This document shows, in pieces, positions 9,478 to 17,599 of a stretch of 64,000 nucleotides of DNA. The first letter of the stretch is position 1; each line of letters opens with the position of its first letter. A program made the translations under genes and the position numbers. The notes under the pieces are model-generated. The model worked only from the letters and a program-made list of their open reading frames with translations. It was not told the origin of the DNA and did not search any database. The stretch comes from Caballeronia sp. NK8 (GTDB lineage Bacteria; Pseudomonadota; Gammaproteobacteria; Burkholderiales; Burkholderiaceae), in the NCBI RefSeq assembly GCF_018408855.1, contig NZ_AP024322.1, positions 2,852,001-2,916,000 of the forward strand, in the 5' to 3' direction.

Positions 9478-9813
9478 ATGGACATCGTGAAAATCGAAAC
9501 GAATAGCAACACCACGCTGGCAGGCCTTCAAGACAACCTGCAACGCGCGTCGCAAAACGACGCGAAGGGCGCCACGGGCGCCGCGCAACAGTCGGGCGCG
9601 AACCCGGCGAAGAACTCGACGGTGAGCCTTTCGCCGCTGGCGAGCGACCTGCGCGCATCGAACGGTTCCGACATCGACACGGCGAAAGTCGAGTCGATCA
9701 AGGCCGCGATCCGCGACGGCAGTCTGAAGATGGATACGAGCAAGATCGCCGACGGCATTCTGAGCACCGCCCGCGACCTGCTGCAAACGAGAACCCCGCC
9801 GACCGGCGGCTGA
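9478..9813 (+). CDS. flgM: FlgM, anti-sigma-28 factor
   Basis: 111 residues from the ATG at 9478; a GTG at 9487 would give MKIETNSN, closer to the usual FlgM start, and is a real alternative. The C-terminal half carries the FlgM region: VSLSPLASDLR, then DTAKVESIKAAIRDGSLKMD and KIADGILSTARDLL. FlgM binds FliA in the cytoplasm until it is exported through the finished hook-basal body. It is directly preceded by a consensus sigma-28 promoter, so FliA drives its own inhibitor. flgN follows after about 100 bases. Confidence 0.93.
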   Translation: MDIVKIETNSNTTLAGLQDNLQRASQNDAKGATGAAQQSGANPAKNSTVSLSPLASDLRASNGSDIDTAKVESIKAAIRDGSLKMDTSKIADGILSTARDLLQTRTPPTGG

Positions 9814-9910
9814 ACGCGGTGACCCGGCCGCGCCTGCATCAAGGGCGCGCGGCGGCAAGCGGCGTTCGTGACACCGGCGGCTTTTGTGAAACCGCTTTTC
9901 GAGCGATGCA

Positions 9911-10345
9911 ATGAGAGACGCCCTGCTTGCCACCGTCACCGAAGAAGTCGCCGCTGTACAGGCCTTCGAATCCCTCCTCGTCGATGAGGAAAAAGCGCTG
10001 ATTGCGGCGCAGCCGCTGCCGGTGCTGCCCGAGATCATCGCGAACAAGACCGCGCTCACCGAACGCATCGCCGCGCTCGAAAAAGCGCGCGACGAGCAGT
10101 TGAACGCGCTCGGTTTCCCTGCCGGCTTCGTCGGCATGGAGGCCGCCGCCGCGGACGACAGCCAGATCGCCGAGCAATGGGCATTGCTCACTGCCGCGGC
10201 CCGCCGCGCGAAGCAGGGCAACAATAACAATGGCGTGCTGATCCGCACGCGCATGGAATACAACCGCAAGGCGCTCGCCGCCTTGCAGGTCGCGCCGTCC
10301 AAAGCCGGTTTCTACGGCCCGGATGGCCGCGTGCCGGGCGCCTGA
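9911..10345 (+). CDS. flgN: FlgN, export chaperone for hook-filament junction proteins
   Basis: 144 residues, mostly helical, with a FlgN-like N-terminus (EEVAAVQAFESLLVDEEKAL) and a C-terminal region rich in Asn and Arg (KQGNNNNGVLIRTRMEYNRK) that resembles the NxxxL-type part of FlgN. FlgN binds FlgK and FlgL before export. The position after flgM and the family length support the call. A strong terminator follows at 10372. Confidence 0.88.
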   Translation: MRDALLATVTEEVAAVQAFESLLVDEEKALIAAQPLPVLPEIIANKTALTERIAALEKARDEQLNALGFPAGFVGMEAAAADDSQIAEQWALLTAAARRAKQGNNNNGVLIRTRMEYNRKALAALQVAPSKAGFYGPDGRVPGA

Positions 10346-10371
10346 TCGTCCGACGCGCATTACTCATCGAA

Positions 10372-10408
10372 CGGCGCGTGCTTCCTGCGAGGCACGCGCC
10401 GCTTTTGT
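10372..10408 (+). terminator. Rho-independent terminator after flgN
   Basis: The 10-base arms CGGCGCGTGC (10372-10381) and GCACGCGCCG (10392-10401) are perfect complements and are followed by CTTTTGTTT. It closes the flgA/flgM-flgN transcripts before flhB. Confidence 0.85.
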
Positions 10409-10426
10409 TTCCCGCGCTTTCATCTA

Positions 10427-10465
10427 CCGAATAACCCCCTTTTCCCCAGCCTTATCCGTCGATGG
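10427..10465 (+). promoter_or_regulatory. Upstream element of flhB shared with flhF
   Basis: A 39-base block starting CCGAATAACCCC and ending in ATCC, two bases, CGATGG. The same block with the same length and mostly identical bases lies upstream of flhF (33132-33170, minus strand). It is 93 bases before the flhB start. Shared position and regulon suggest an early flagellar promoter, possibly FlhDC-dependent; that is inference. Confidence 0.55.
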
Positions 10466-10558
10466 CTGCTCGACGCCATCCGCAATAATCGCTTTCATCA
10501 AAAAGCGGCTTCGCGCCGCCCGCATGTGACAACTATGCAAGCAACGGAGTAAGGCCCG

Positions 10559-11767
10559 GTGGCAGAAGAAAGCGATCTCGAAAAAACCGAATCAGCCACT
10601 CCCAAGCGCCTGGAAAAGGCGCGGGAGGAAGGCCAGGTTGCGCGTTCGCGGGAACTCGCGTCATTCGCGCTGCTGGCGGCGGGATTTTTCGGCGTGTGGG
10701 GTTTGTCGGGGCCGATCAGCCAGCATTTGCAGTCGATCCTGCGCGGCGCGTTCACCTTCGACCACGCGACCGTGCTCGACACGCGCCAGATGATGATCGG
10801 CGCGGCGAACGCGGGCAAGGAAGGAATGTTCGCGGTGCTGCCGGTTCTCCTGCTCTCCGGTTTCGCCGCGCTCGCCGCGCCGATGGCGCTGGGCGGCTGG
10901 CTCATCACGACGAAACCGCTCGCGCCGAACTTCGGGCGCCTGAATCCGATCAGCGGTCTCGGCAAGATCTTTTCGGCGCAAGGGCCGGTTCAGCTCGGCA
11001 TGTCGATGCTGAAGACGATGGTCGTCGGCGGCATGGCGGGCTCGGCGATCTGGAGCCGCAAGGCCGAAGTGCTCGGCCTGCTGACGAAACCGCTCACGCT
11101 GGCGCTCGCCGACGCGATGCATCTGATCTTCGTGTGCTGCGGCATGGCGATCGGCGGGTTGTTTCTGGTCGCGGCCGTCGACGTGCCGTATCAGCTTTAC
11201 TCGCACGCGAAGAAGCTGCGCATGAGCAAGGAAGAAGTGAAGCGCGAGCACAAGGAAAACGAAGGCGATCCGCACATCAAGGGCAAGATCCGCTCGCAGC
11301 AGCGCGCGGCCGCGCGTCGCCGGATGATGCAGGCGATTCCGACCGCCGATGTGATCGTCACGAACCCGACGCACTTCGCCGTCGCGCTGAAGTACACCGA
11401 TGGCCAGATGCGCGCGCCGAAGGTCGTCGCGAAGGGCGTGAATCTGGTCGCGGGACGCATTCGCGAACTGGGCCGCGAGCACAACGTGCCGCTGCTCGAA
11501 GCGCCGCCGCTGGCGCGCGCGCTGTATCACAACGTCGAGATCAACCGCGAGATTCCGGGCGCGCTGTATGGCGCGGTCGCGCAGGTGCTGGCGTGGGTCT
11601 ACCAGCTCAAGCGCTACAAGGAAGATGGCGGCACGAAGCCGGACGAACCGTCCGATCTCGACGTGCCGAAGGAACTGGACAAGGGCGGCGTATCCGACGC
11701 CGACGCCGAACAGGAAGCCTCCGAGGCCCTGAACGGCGACAACACTGACAAGGGAGCCGCAGCATGA
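10559..11767 (+). CDS. flhB: FlhB, flagellar export apparatus switch protein
   Basis: 402 residues from a GTG start (MAEESDLEKTESATPKRLEK). The cytoplasmic N-terminal motif SATPKRLEKAREEGQVARS is followed by four hydrophobic segments and the C-terminal switch domain. The autocleavage motif NPTH is present with Asn at residue 269, the same number as in the Salmonella protein. FlhB switches export from rod/hook to filament substrates after self-cleavage. The C-terminal ~40 residues are acidic. The stop codon overlaps the flhA start (ATGA), so the two are translationally coupled. Confidence 0.97.
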   Translation: MAEESDLEKTESATPKRLEKAREEGQVARSRELASFALLAAGFFGVWGLSGPISQHLQSILRGAFTFDHATVLDTRQMMIGAANAGKEGMFAVLPVLLLSGFAALAAPMALGGWLITTKPLAPNFGRLNPISGLGKIFSAQGPVQLGMSMLKTMVVGGMAGSAIWSRKAEVLGLLTKPLTLALADAMHLIFVCCGMAIGGLFLVAAVDVPYQLYSHAKKLRMSKEEVKREHKENEGDPHIKGKIRSQQRAAARRRMMQAIPTADVIVTNPTHFAVALKYTDGQMRAPKVVAKGVNLVAGRIRELGREHNVPLLEAPPLARALYHNVEINREIPGALYGAVAQVLAWVYQLKRYKEDGGTKPDEPSDLDVPKELDKGGVSDADAEQEASEALNGDNTDKGAAA

Positions 11768-13872
11768 ACGCGCGCGCTGGATTTTTCGCCAAACGGCCCG
11801 ACGCGCTGGGCACGCAGAACTTGCGAGCCCTCGCTGGCCCGATCCTGATCTGCATGATCCTGGGCATGATGATTCTGCCCTTGCCCGCATTTTTGCTGGA
11901 CTTGCTGTTCACCTTCAACATCGCGCTGTCGGTGATGGTGTTGCTCGTCAGCATGTACACGCAAAAGCCGCTCGACTTCGCGGCGTTCCCGAGCGTGCTG
12001 CTGTTCTCGACGCTGCTGCGGCTGTCGCTGAATGTGGCGTCGACGCGTATCGTGCTGCTCGAAGGCCACACCGGCCCGGATGCGGCGGGCCAGGTGATCG
12101 AATCGTTCGGGCATTTTCTCGTCGGCGGAAATTTCGCGGTCGGTATCGTCGTGTTCGTGATTCTGATGATCATCAACTTCATGGTGATCACGAAGGGCGC
12201 GGGGCGGATCGCCGAAGTGGGCGCGCGCTTCACGCTCGACGCGATGCCCGGCAAGCAGATGGCCATCGACGCCGATCTGAACGCCGGCCTCATCAACGAG
12301 GAAACCGCGAAGAAGCGCCGTCAGGCCGTGGCGCAGGAAGCCGAGTTCTATGGTTCGATGGACGGCGCCAGCAAGTTCGTGCGCGGCGATGCGATCGCGG
12401 GCCTGCTGATCATGGTGATCAACGTGGTGGGCGGGCTGATCGTCGGCATGCTCCAGCACGACATGGACTTCGGGCACGCGGCGACCAACTACACACTGCT
12501 GACCATCGGCGACGGCCTCGTCGCGCAGATTCCGTCGCTCATCATTTCGACGGCGGCGGGCGTGATCGTATCGCGCGTCGCGACCGAGGAAGACATCGGC
12601 ACGCAACTGACGGGCCAGTTGTTCCAGAATCCGCGCGTACTGATGATCACGGGCGTGATCATCGGCATCATGGGTCTGATTCCGGGCATGCCGCACTTCG
12701 CGTTCATGCTGCTCGGCGGCGGCCTGATCTATGCCGCGCGCACGATGAACAAGCGCGCCGAAGCGAAGAAGAAGGCCAGCGCCGTCACCGATGTCACGCC
12801 GCTCGCGGCGAGCGCGGCGGCTGCATCGGCGGAAAATGCGGAAGCGAGCTGGGAAGATGTGTCGCTCATCGATCCGCTCGGGCTGGAAGTGGGCTATCGG
12901 CTGATTCCGCTCGTCGATCGCAACAGCGACGGCGAACTGCTCAAGCGCATCAAGGGCATTCGCAAGAAGTTCGCGCAGGAAATCGGCTTTCTGCCGCCGG
13001 TCATTCACATTCGCGACAATCTCGAACTTCGGCCGAACGGCTACCGGATCGCGCTGAAGGGCGTGGAAGTGGGCGTCGGCGAAGCGTTCCCGGGCCAGTG
13101 GCTCGCGATCAATCCGGGACAGGTGTCGGCCGCGCTGCCGGGCGCGCAGACGCAGGACCCGGCGTTCGGACTGCCGGCAGTGTGGATCGACACGAATCTG
13201 CGCGAACAGGCGCAGGTGTACGGCTACACCGTAGTCGATGCGAGCACGGTCGTCGCGACGCATTTGAATCATCTCGTCGTGACGCATGCGGCCGAGTTGC
13301 TCGGGCGTCAGGAAGTGCAGGCGCTGCTGGAGCGCATCGGCAAGGACACGCCGTCGCTCACGGACGATCTGGTGCCGAAGGTGCTGTCGCTCACGACGCT
13401 GCAAAAGGTGTTGCAGAACCTGCTCGACGAAAGCGTGCCGATCCGCGACATGCGTACGATTCTCGACGCGTTGCAGGAACACGCGCCGCGCACCTCCGAT
13501 TCGCACGACCTCACGGCGGCGGTACGACTGGCGCTGGGGCGCGCGATCACGCAGCAGTGGTATCCGGGCGCGGACGATCTGCAGGTGATGGGACTTGATC
13601 CGACGCTGGAGCGGGTGCTGTCGCAGGCGTTGTCGACCGGGGCGAATCCGGGGCTGGAACCGGGGCTTGCGCAGACGCTGATGAACTCGACGCAGAACGC
13701 GATCATGCGTCAGCAGAATCTGGGCTTGCCGCCGGTGCTGCTCGTGCAGCACTCGCTGCGTGCGATGCTGGCTCGCTTTCTCCGCAGAAGCCTGCCGCAG
13801 TTGAAGGTGCTGTCTTATGCGGAAGTGCCGGATACGCGAAATGTGAAGGTGGTGAATCTGATTGGCGCTTGA
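11764..13872 (+). CDS. flhA: FlhA, flagellar export gate protein
   Basis: 702 residues. The N-terminal half has about eight membrane segments with the FHIPEP-family region (FPSVLLFSTLLRLSLNVAST, KGAGRIAEVGARFTLDAMPG, MDGASKFVRGDAIAGLLIM). The C-terminal cytoplasmic domain includes ALPGAQTQDPAFGLPAVWI and ends in LPQLKVLSYAEVPDTRNVKV. FlhA forms the nonameric export gate with FlhB. flhF, often next in related genomes, does not follow; a convergent unknown gene starts at the next base. Confidence 0.97.
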   Translation: MNARAGFFAKRPDALGTQNLRALAGPILICMILGMMILPLPAFLLDLLFTFNIALSVMVLLVSMYTQKPLDFAAFPSVLLFSTLLRLSLNVASTRIVLLEGHTGPDAAGQVIESFGHFLVGGNFAVGIVVFVILMIINFMVITKGAGRIAEVGARFTLDAMPGKQMAIDADLNAGLINEETAKKRRQAVAQEAEFYGSMDGASKFVRGDAIAGLLIMVINVVGGLIVGMLQHDMDFGHAATNYTLLTIGDGLVAQIPSLIISTAAGVIVSRVATEEDIGTQLTGQLFQNPRVLMITGVIIGIMGLIPGMPHFAFMLLGGGLIYAARTMNKRAEAKKKASAVTDVTPLAASAAAASAENAEASWEDVSLIDPLGLEVGYRLIPLVDRNSDGELLKRIKGIRKKFAQEIGFLPPVIHIRDNLELRPNGYRIALKGVEVGVGEAFPGQWLAINPGQVSAALPGAQTQDPAFGLPAVWIDTNLREQAQVYGYTVVDASTVVATHLNHLVVTHAAELLGRQEVQALLERIGKDTPSLTDDLVPKVLSLTTLQKVLQNLLDESVPIRDMRTILDALQEHAPRTSDSHDLTAAVRLALGRAITQQWYPGADDLQVMGLDPTLERVLSQALSTGANPGLEPGLAQTLMNSTQNAIMRQQNLGLPPVLLVQHSLRAMLARFLRRSLPQLKVLSYAEVPDTRNVKVVNLIGA

Positions 13873-14844
13873 TTACGCCGACGCCTCGTTCAACTCCGGC
13901 TTCGATGTGTCGGAGATGTAGAGCCGAATGGGATTGCCCTCGTCGTCCAGTTCCGCCTTCGCGAGAAAGCGGATCGGGTCGGCTGAGGTCATCGCTTTTA
14001 CGTAGCGGTTGTTCGGGCGATTGAAAATCGGGTCGACCACGATGGCCGGGATGCGCGAGGTTGCGCCTTCCAGCGTGAGTCTGCATGCGCCTGTGGTCAT
14101 GTCGAATTGCGAGATGACGCCGACGTAGGGCTCGAGATGCTCCGTGACCGTGCCGGCATTTTGCGAGAAGGCGCGCTTGTGATCGGAGTCCAGTGTCATG
14201 AACTGCTTGCCTTCGGCGTAGAGGTCGATGCGTTGGCAGGAGTGGCCGATCGGGGACAGTGCCTGGCGTGCGGCGGGGCGTAGGGCGTCGGCGAGTTTGT
14301 TGGTGAGTGCTTTCAGTGTTTCGAAGTTCTGTTGATTGTGCTGCAGGGACTGCTGCAGCGCTTCGTTCATATGCTTCGATTGGTTCTGCAGCGCCTCATT
14401 CATGGACTTCGATTGGCTCTGCAGGGCGTGCAGCGCTTCGTTCATATACTTCGTTTGGCCCTGCAGGGCTTCACTTAGAAATTTCATTTGATCTTGATCG
14501 CGTCGAGAAAGTACATACTGAACAACGACAGCGAGCACAGCCCCGAATGCACCAGACCACAGGTCCCTGCTAGTCGCCATGCTTTTCACCATCGCGAGGA
14601 CTTCGAAGCAATGATGTTCGGCGACGGGAAGCGAAACCACACGAACATCGAGTGCATCGAGTTGAAGGGTGAGTCTACCCGTTGCAAGCGTGTTCGCGCA
14701 CAGCGCAAAGACAGAAGCAAAGCCCTGAATCGATACACCCAGCTGATTCAGATCTATCTCATGCGATGCAGCATCGTTGCCTTCGTATCGCACGCTGAGA
14801 ACGCAGAGGCAGACTTCGGAATTCGTATTGACAGCTTGCAGCAT
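13873..14844 (-). CDS. Unrecognised membrane-anchored coiled-coil protein
   Basis: 323 residues, not assigned to a known function. Residues 1-90 form a compact domain (HEIDLNQLGVSIQGFASVFA). One likely membrane helix follows at about 95-112 (LWSGAFGAVLAVVVQYVLS). Residues 122-170 are repeats of an x-M-N-E-A-L-Q unit with 11-residue spacing and one 14-residue step, predicting a coiled coil. The last ~110 residues are beta-rich (GTVTEHLEPYVGVISQFDMT). Base composition is lower in GC than the neighbouring flagellar genes, which suggests acquisition. The stop codon abuts the flhA stop on the other strand with no terminator. A sensor or defence role would be speculation. Confidence 0.7.
   Translation of the reverse strand: MLQAVNTNSEVCLCVLSVRYEGNDAASHEIDLNQLGVSIQGFASVFALCANTLATGRLTLQLDALDVRVVSLPVAEHHCFEVLAMVKSMATSRDLWSGAFGAVLAVVVQYVLSRRDQDQMKFLSEALQGQTKYMNEALHALQSQSKSMNEALQNQSKHMNEALQQSLQHNQQNFETLKALTNKLADALRPAARQALSPIGHSCQRIDLYAEGKQFMTLDSDHKRAFSQNAGTVTEHLEPYVGVISQFDMTTGACRLTLEGATSRIPAIVVDPIFNRPNNRYVKAMTSADPIRFLAKAELDDEGNPIRLYISDTSKPELNEASA
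14335..14481 (-). repeat. In-gene tandem repeat coding for MNEAL hendecads
   Basis: Four imperfect units of 33 bases (one of 42) encode FLSEALQGQTK, YMNEALHALQSQSK, SMNEALQNQSK and HMNEALQQSLQ. Such units can gain or lose copies and set the length of the predicted coiled coil. Confidence 0.8.
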
Positions 14845-14959
14845 TGTTGTTTGCTCCGCATGACATTCATATCGTCATGCTAAGCAAAGTGGGTGCATTC
14901 AGAAATCTGCCGAACGGACGACTTGCGCCGAATCTCGATCCGACGCAAGCCGCGAAGCC

Positions 14960-16348
14960 TCAACACTCCACGATATTCACCGCCAGCCCGCCGCGCGAAG
15001 TTTCCTTGTACTTGGTCTTCATATCCGCGCCCGTCTCTCTCATCGTCTTGATCACCGAATCCAGCGATACATAGTGAGACCCGTCGCCCCGCATCGCCAT
15101 GCGCGCGGCATTGACGGCTTTGACCGAACCCATCGCGTTGCGCTCTATGCACGGAATCTGCACCATCCCGCCGACCGGATCGCACGTCAGCCCGAGGTTA
15201 TGCTCCATGCCGATTTCCGCGGCATTCTCGACCTGCGCCGGTGTTCCGCCGAGCACCGCGGCCAGCGCGCCCGCCGCCATCGAACACGCGACGCCGACTT
15301 CGCCCTGACATCCGACTTCAGCGCCTGAGATGGAAGCATTCATCTTGTACAGAATGCCGATCGCCGCCGCCGTCAGCAGAAAGTCGATCACGCCTTGCGT
15401 GTTCGACCCCGGCACGAAGCGATCGTAATAGTGCAGCACCGCCGGAATGATGCCCGCCGCGCCATTGGTCGGCGCCGTGACGACACGTCCGCCGATCGCG
15501 TTCTCCTCGTTCACCGCGATTGCGTAGAGATTGATCCAGTCGATCATCGACAAAGGATCGCGCAGCGCCTGCTCCGGCTTGCCCGTCAGCGCCCGGTACA
15601 ACTGCGGCGCGCGCCGCTTCACCTGGAACGGCCCCGGCAAGTGCCCTTCCGCCGCCGGATTGCCGATACCGCACCCGCGCGCGACGCAATCCTGCATCAC
15701 GTCCCAGATACGCAGCAGGCCGCTGCGGATTTCGTCCTCGCTGCGCCACACGCGCTCGTTTTCCCACATCAGTTGCGCGATCGACTTGCCCGATTCCGTG
15801 CACATCTTCATGAGCTCGTCGCCGGTCAGGAACGGATACGGCAAATGCTCGTGCGCCGTCAGCACCGCCGTGTTCGCCGCGCCCGCCGTCACGACGAACC
15901 CGCCGCCAACCGACAGATACGTCGCCTCGCGCAGCAACGCGCCGTTCGCATCGAACGCGTGAAGCTTCATGCCGTTCGGATGCTCCGGCAACGCCTGCCG
16001 ATAGAACGCGATGTTCTCCTTGATCGTGAACGGAATCTTGCGCGTGCCGAGCAGCGCGAGCGTCTTCGACGCGCGCACGGCGTCCAGCCGCGCGACGATG
16101 CTCGACGCATCCACGGTATCCGGTGCGTCGCCCATCAGGCCGAGCATCACGCCGCGGTCGGTGCCGTGGCCTTTGCCCGTCGCGCCGAGCGAGCCGTAGA
16201 GCTCGCACTTCACCGATGCCGTCGAGTCCAGCAGCCCGTCCCGCTCGAGCCCTTGCGCGAACATCAGCGCGGCGCGCATCGGTCCGACGGTGTGCGAACT
16301 CGAAGGGCCGATGCCGATCTTGAAGAGGTCGAATACGCTGACTGCCAT
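14960..16348 (-). CDS. sdaA: L-serine dehydratase (serine ammonia-lyase), iron-sulphur type
   Basis: 462 residues, the usual single-chain length. The N-terminus has the family signature [20 protein letters not shown]. The three cysteines expected to hold a 4Fe-4S cluster lie in [17 protein letters not shown] and IPCIERN. The enzyme converts L-serine to pyruvate and ammonia. It follows the glycine cleavage genes on the same strand, so serine made from glycine can be deaminated. An alginate-lyase-like gene lies between it and gcvP, 21 bases upstream of sdaA. Confidence 0.96.
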   Translation of the reverse strand: MAVSVFDLFKIGIGPSSSHTVGPMRAALMFAQGLERDGLLDSTASVKCELYGSLGATGKGHGTDRGVMLGLMGDAPDTVDASSIVARLDAVRASKTLALLGTRKIPFTIKENIAFYRQALPEHPNGMKLHAFDANGALLREATYLSVGGGFVVTAGAANTAVLTAHEHLPYPFLTGDELMKMCTESGKSIAQLMWENERVWRSEDEIRSGLLRIWDVMQDCVARGCGIGNPAAEGHLPGPFQVKRRAPQLYRALTGKPEQALRDPLSMIDWINLYAIAVNEENAIGGRVVTAPTNGAAGIIPAVLHYYDRFVPGSNTQGVIDFLLTAAAIGILYKMNASISGAEVGCQGEVGVACSMAAGALAAVLGGTPAQVENAAEIGMEHNLGLTCDPVGGMVQIPCIERNAMGSVKAVNAARMAMRGDGSHYVSLDSVIKTMRETGADMKTKYKETSRGGLAVNIVEC

Positions 16349-16369
16349 GACTGCTCCTGCCTGTAAGAG

Positions 16370-17473
16370 TTAGCGCGCCGGCACCGGCAGACACACCGCG
16401 AGCCAGGCTGGCGGCGCCGGTGCGAGCCGCAACGCGACCGGCGTGTAGCGGCCGTCGAGACGTGCCGCGAGATGAAAGAGTTCAGCCGCGTTCTTCGGAT
16501 CCCACTGTCCCGAGAAACCCGGCAATCCGGCTTCGCGCCGCTTGGCGTCGAACGGCACCGACGATTTCACGAACTCATCGTGCGTCTTTGTGCCGAGCGC
16601 ATACGGCGTGAGCCAGTTGAGCGCTTCGGCGAGCGTCGCGCCCGACTGCGCGCGCTCCGGCAGCCAGTTGCGGTTGTGCCGCCGCGCGGAGAGGGCCGCT
16701 GTCACGAGCGGCTGAAGATCGTAAGTGACATAGCGCAGCGCGTCGCGCTCGGCGAAATCGACAGTCGATCCATCCGGCGCGATGTTGTCGCCGATATGCT
16801 CGACGAACAGCCGCTGCGCCGCGTTGATGAGCTTGCGGTCGTCGATCGTGAAAGCGCCCATCGCCACCAGCTTCACGCGATGACTTTGCCAGTTGTTCCG
16901 GTAATTGCCCGCGAGCGGCCGCGGCTGCTTGTCCATATCGGCGATATAACCGGTCACCATCTTCGTGATGAACGCGTTCGCCGCGTTGCGCGTCTTGACC
17001 GGCAAGGCGCTCGCCGTGAGGTCGTACGCGAGAATCAACGATTCGAAGTTCGTCTCGTCGATCGGGTTGAAGCTCGGCTGATAAGTCGTCGTCCAGGCGA
17101 GCAGGAAACGGTCGACGAGCCGCAGATAACGCTCGTCGCCGGTCGCGCGCCACGCGAGCGCGGCATCGCGCATCAGGCCGAGGTCTTTTTCCGCTTCGAT
17201 GCTTTCGTCGTAAATGCCTTCGTGCGGCAGCGTGCCCTCGGTGTGCAGCTTCGCGCGCGGCTTCGGCTGATCGCTCACATGCGATTGCACCATTTTCACG
17301 AGCGCCTTCACGCCGGGATCGGCATTGGTGCGCTCGCTCGTCTGCATCGCGGGCGCGGCGCAAAAATTCATCGCGGCCTGCGCGGACGATGCCGCGATCA
17401 GCATTGCGCCGAGCATCGCTCGCACCGCACGCACGCGGTTCGTCCCTTTCACCTCTCGCACCTTGAACGCCAT
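16370..17473 (-). CDS. Secreted alginate-lyase-family (PL5-like) protein
   Basis: 367 residues from the ATG at 17473, which has a GGGAG ribosome site; the frame is open 26 codons further upstream. A signal peptide is visible (VRAMLGAMLIAASSAQAAMN). The helical repeat pattern and the motif GNYRNNWQSHRVKLVAMGAF match the alginate lyase family, where the Asn-Asn and His-containing segment lies in the substrate groove. It probably acts in the periplasm on a uronic acid polymer, but the substrate cannot be read from sequence. A terminator after gcvP suggests separate expression or read-through. Confidence 0.8.
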   Translation of the reverse strand: MAFKVREVKGTNRVRAVRAMLGAMLIAASSAQAAMNFCAAPAMQTSERTNADPGVKALVKMVQSHVSDQPKPRAKLHTEGTLPHEGIYDESIEAEKDLGLMRDAALAWRATGDERYLRLVDRFLLAWTTTYQPSFNPIDETNFESLILAYDLTASALPVKTRNAANAFITKMVTGYIADMDKQPRPLAGNYRNNWQSHRVKLVAMGAFTIDDRKLINAAQRLFVEHIGDNIAPDGSTVDFAERDALRYVTYDLQPLVTAALSARRHNRNWLPERAQSGATLAEALNWLTPYALGTKTHDEFVKSSVPFDAKRREAGLPGFSGQWDPKNAAELFHLAARLDGRYTPVALRLAPAPPAWLAVCLPVPAR

Positions 17474-17536
17474 GTGTACTCCCTGTTTTGGCTTTTTGGT
17501 CCGGGGTGAGATGTTAGCTGTTCTGGAACGCGCCGC

Positions 17537-17571
17537 AAAACCGCCCGACAATGCTTTACGCTTTCGGGCGG
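17537..17571 (-). terminator. Terminator after gcvP
   Basis: On the minus strand CCGCCCGA and TCGGGCGG form an 8-base stem with a 15-base loop, followed by TTTTG. It lies about 30 bases after the gcvP stop. Confidence 0.75.
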
Positions 17572-17599
17572 TGCTCTCTCTCAGGTCCTGCGCGATACC

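Noticed and set aside
11614..13752. 712-codon open frame on the minus strand
   Set aside because: Antisense to flhA and biased to Arg/His; not a gene.
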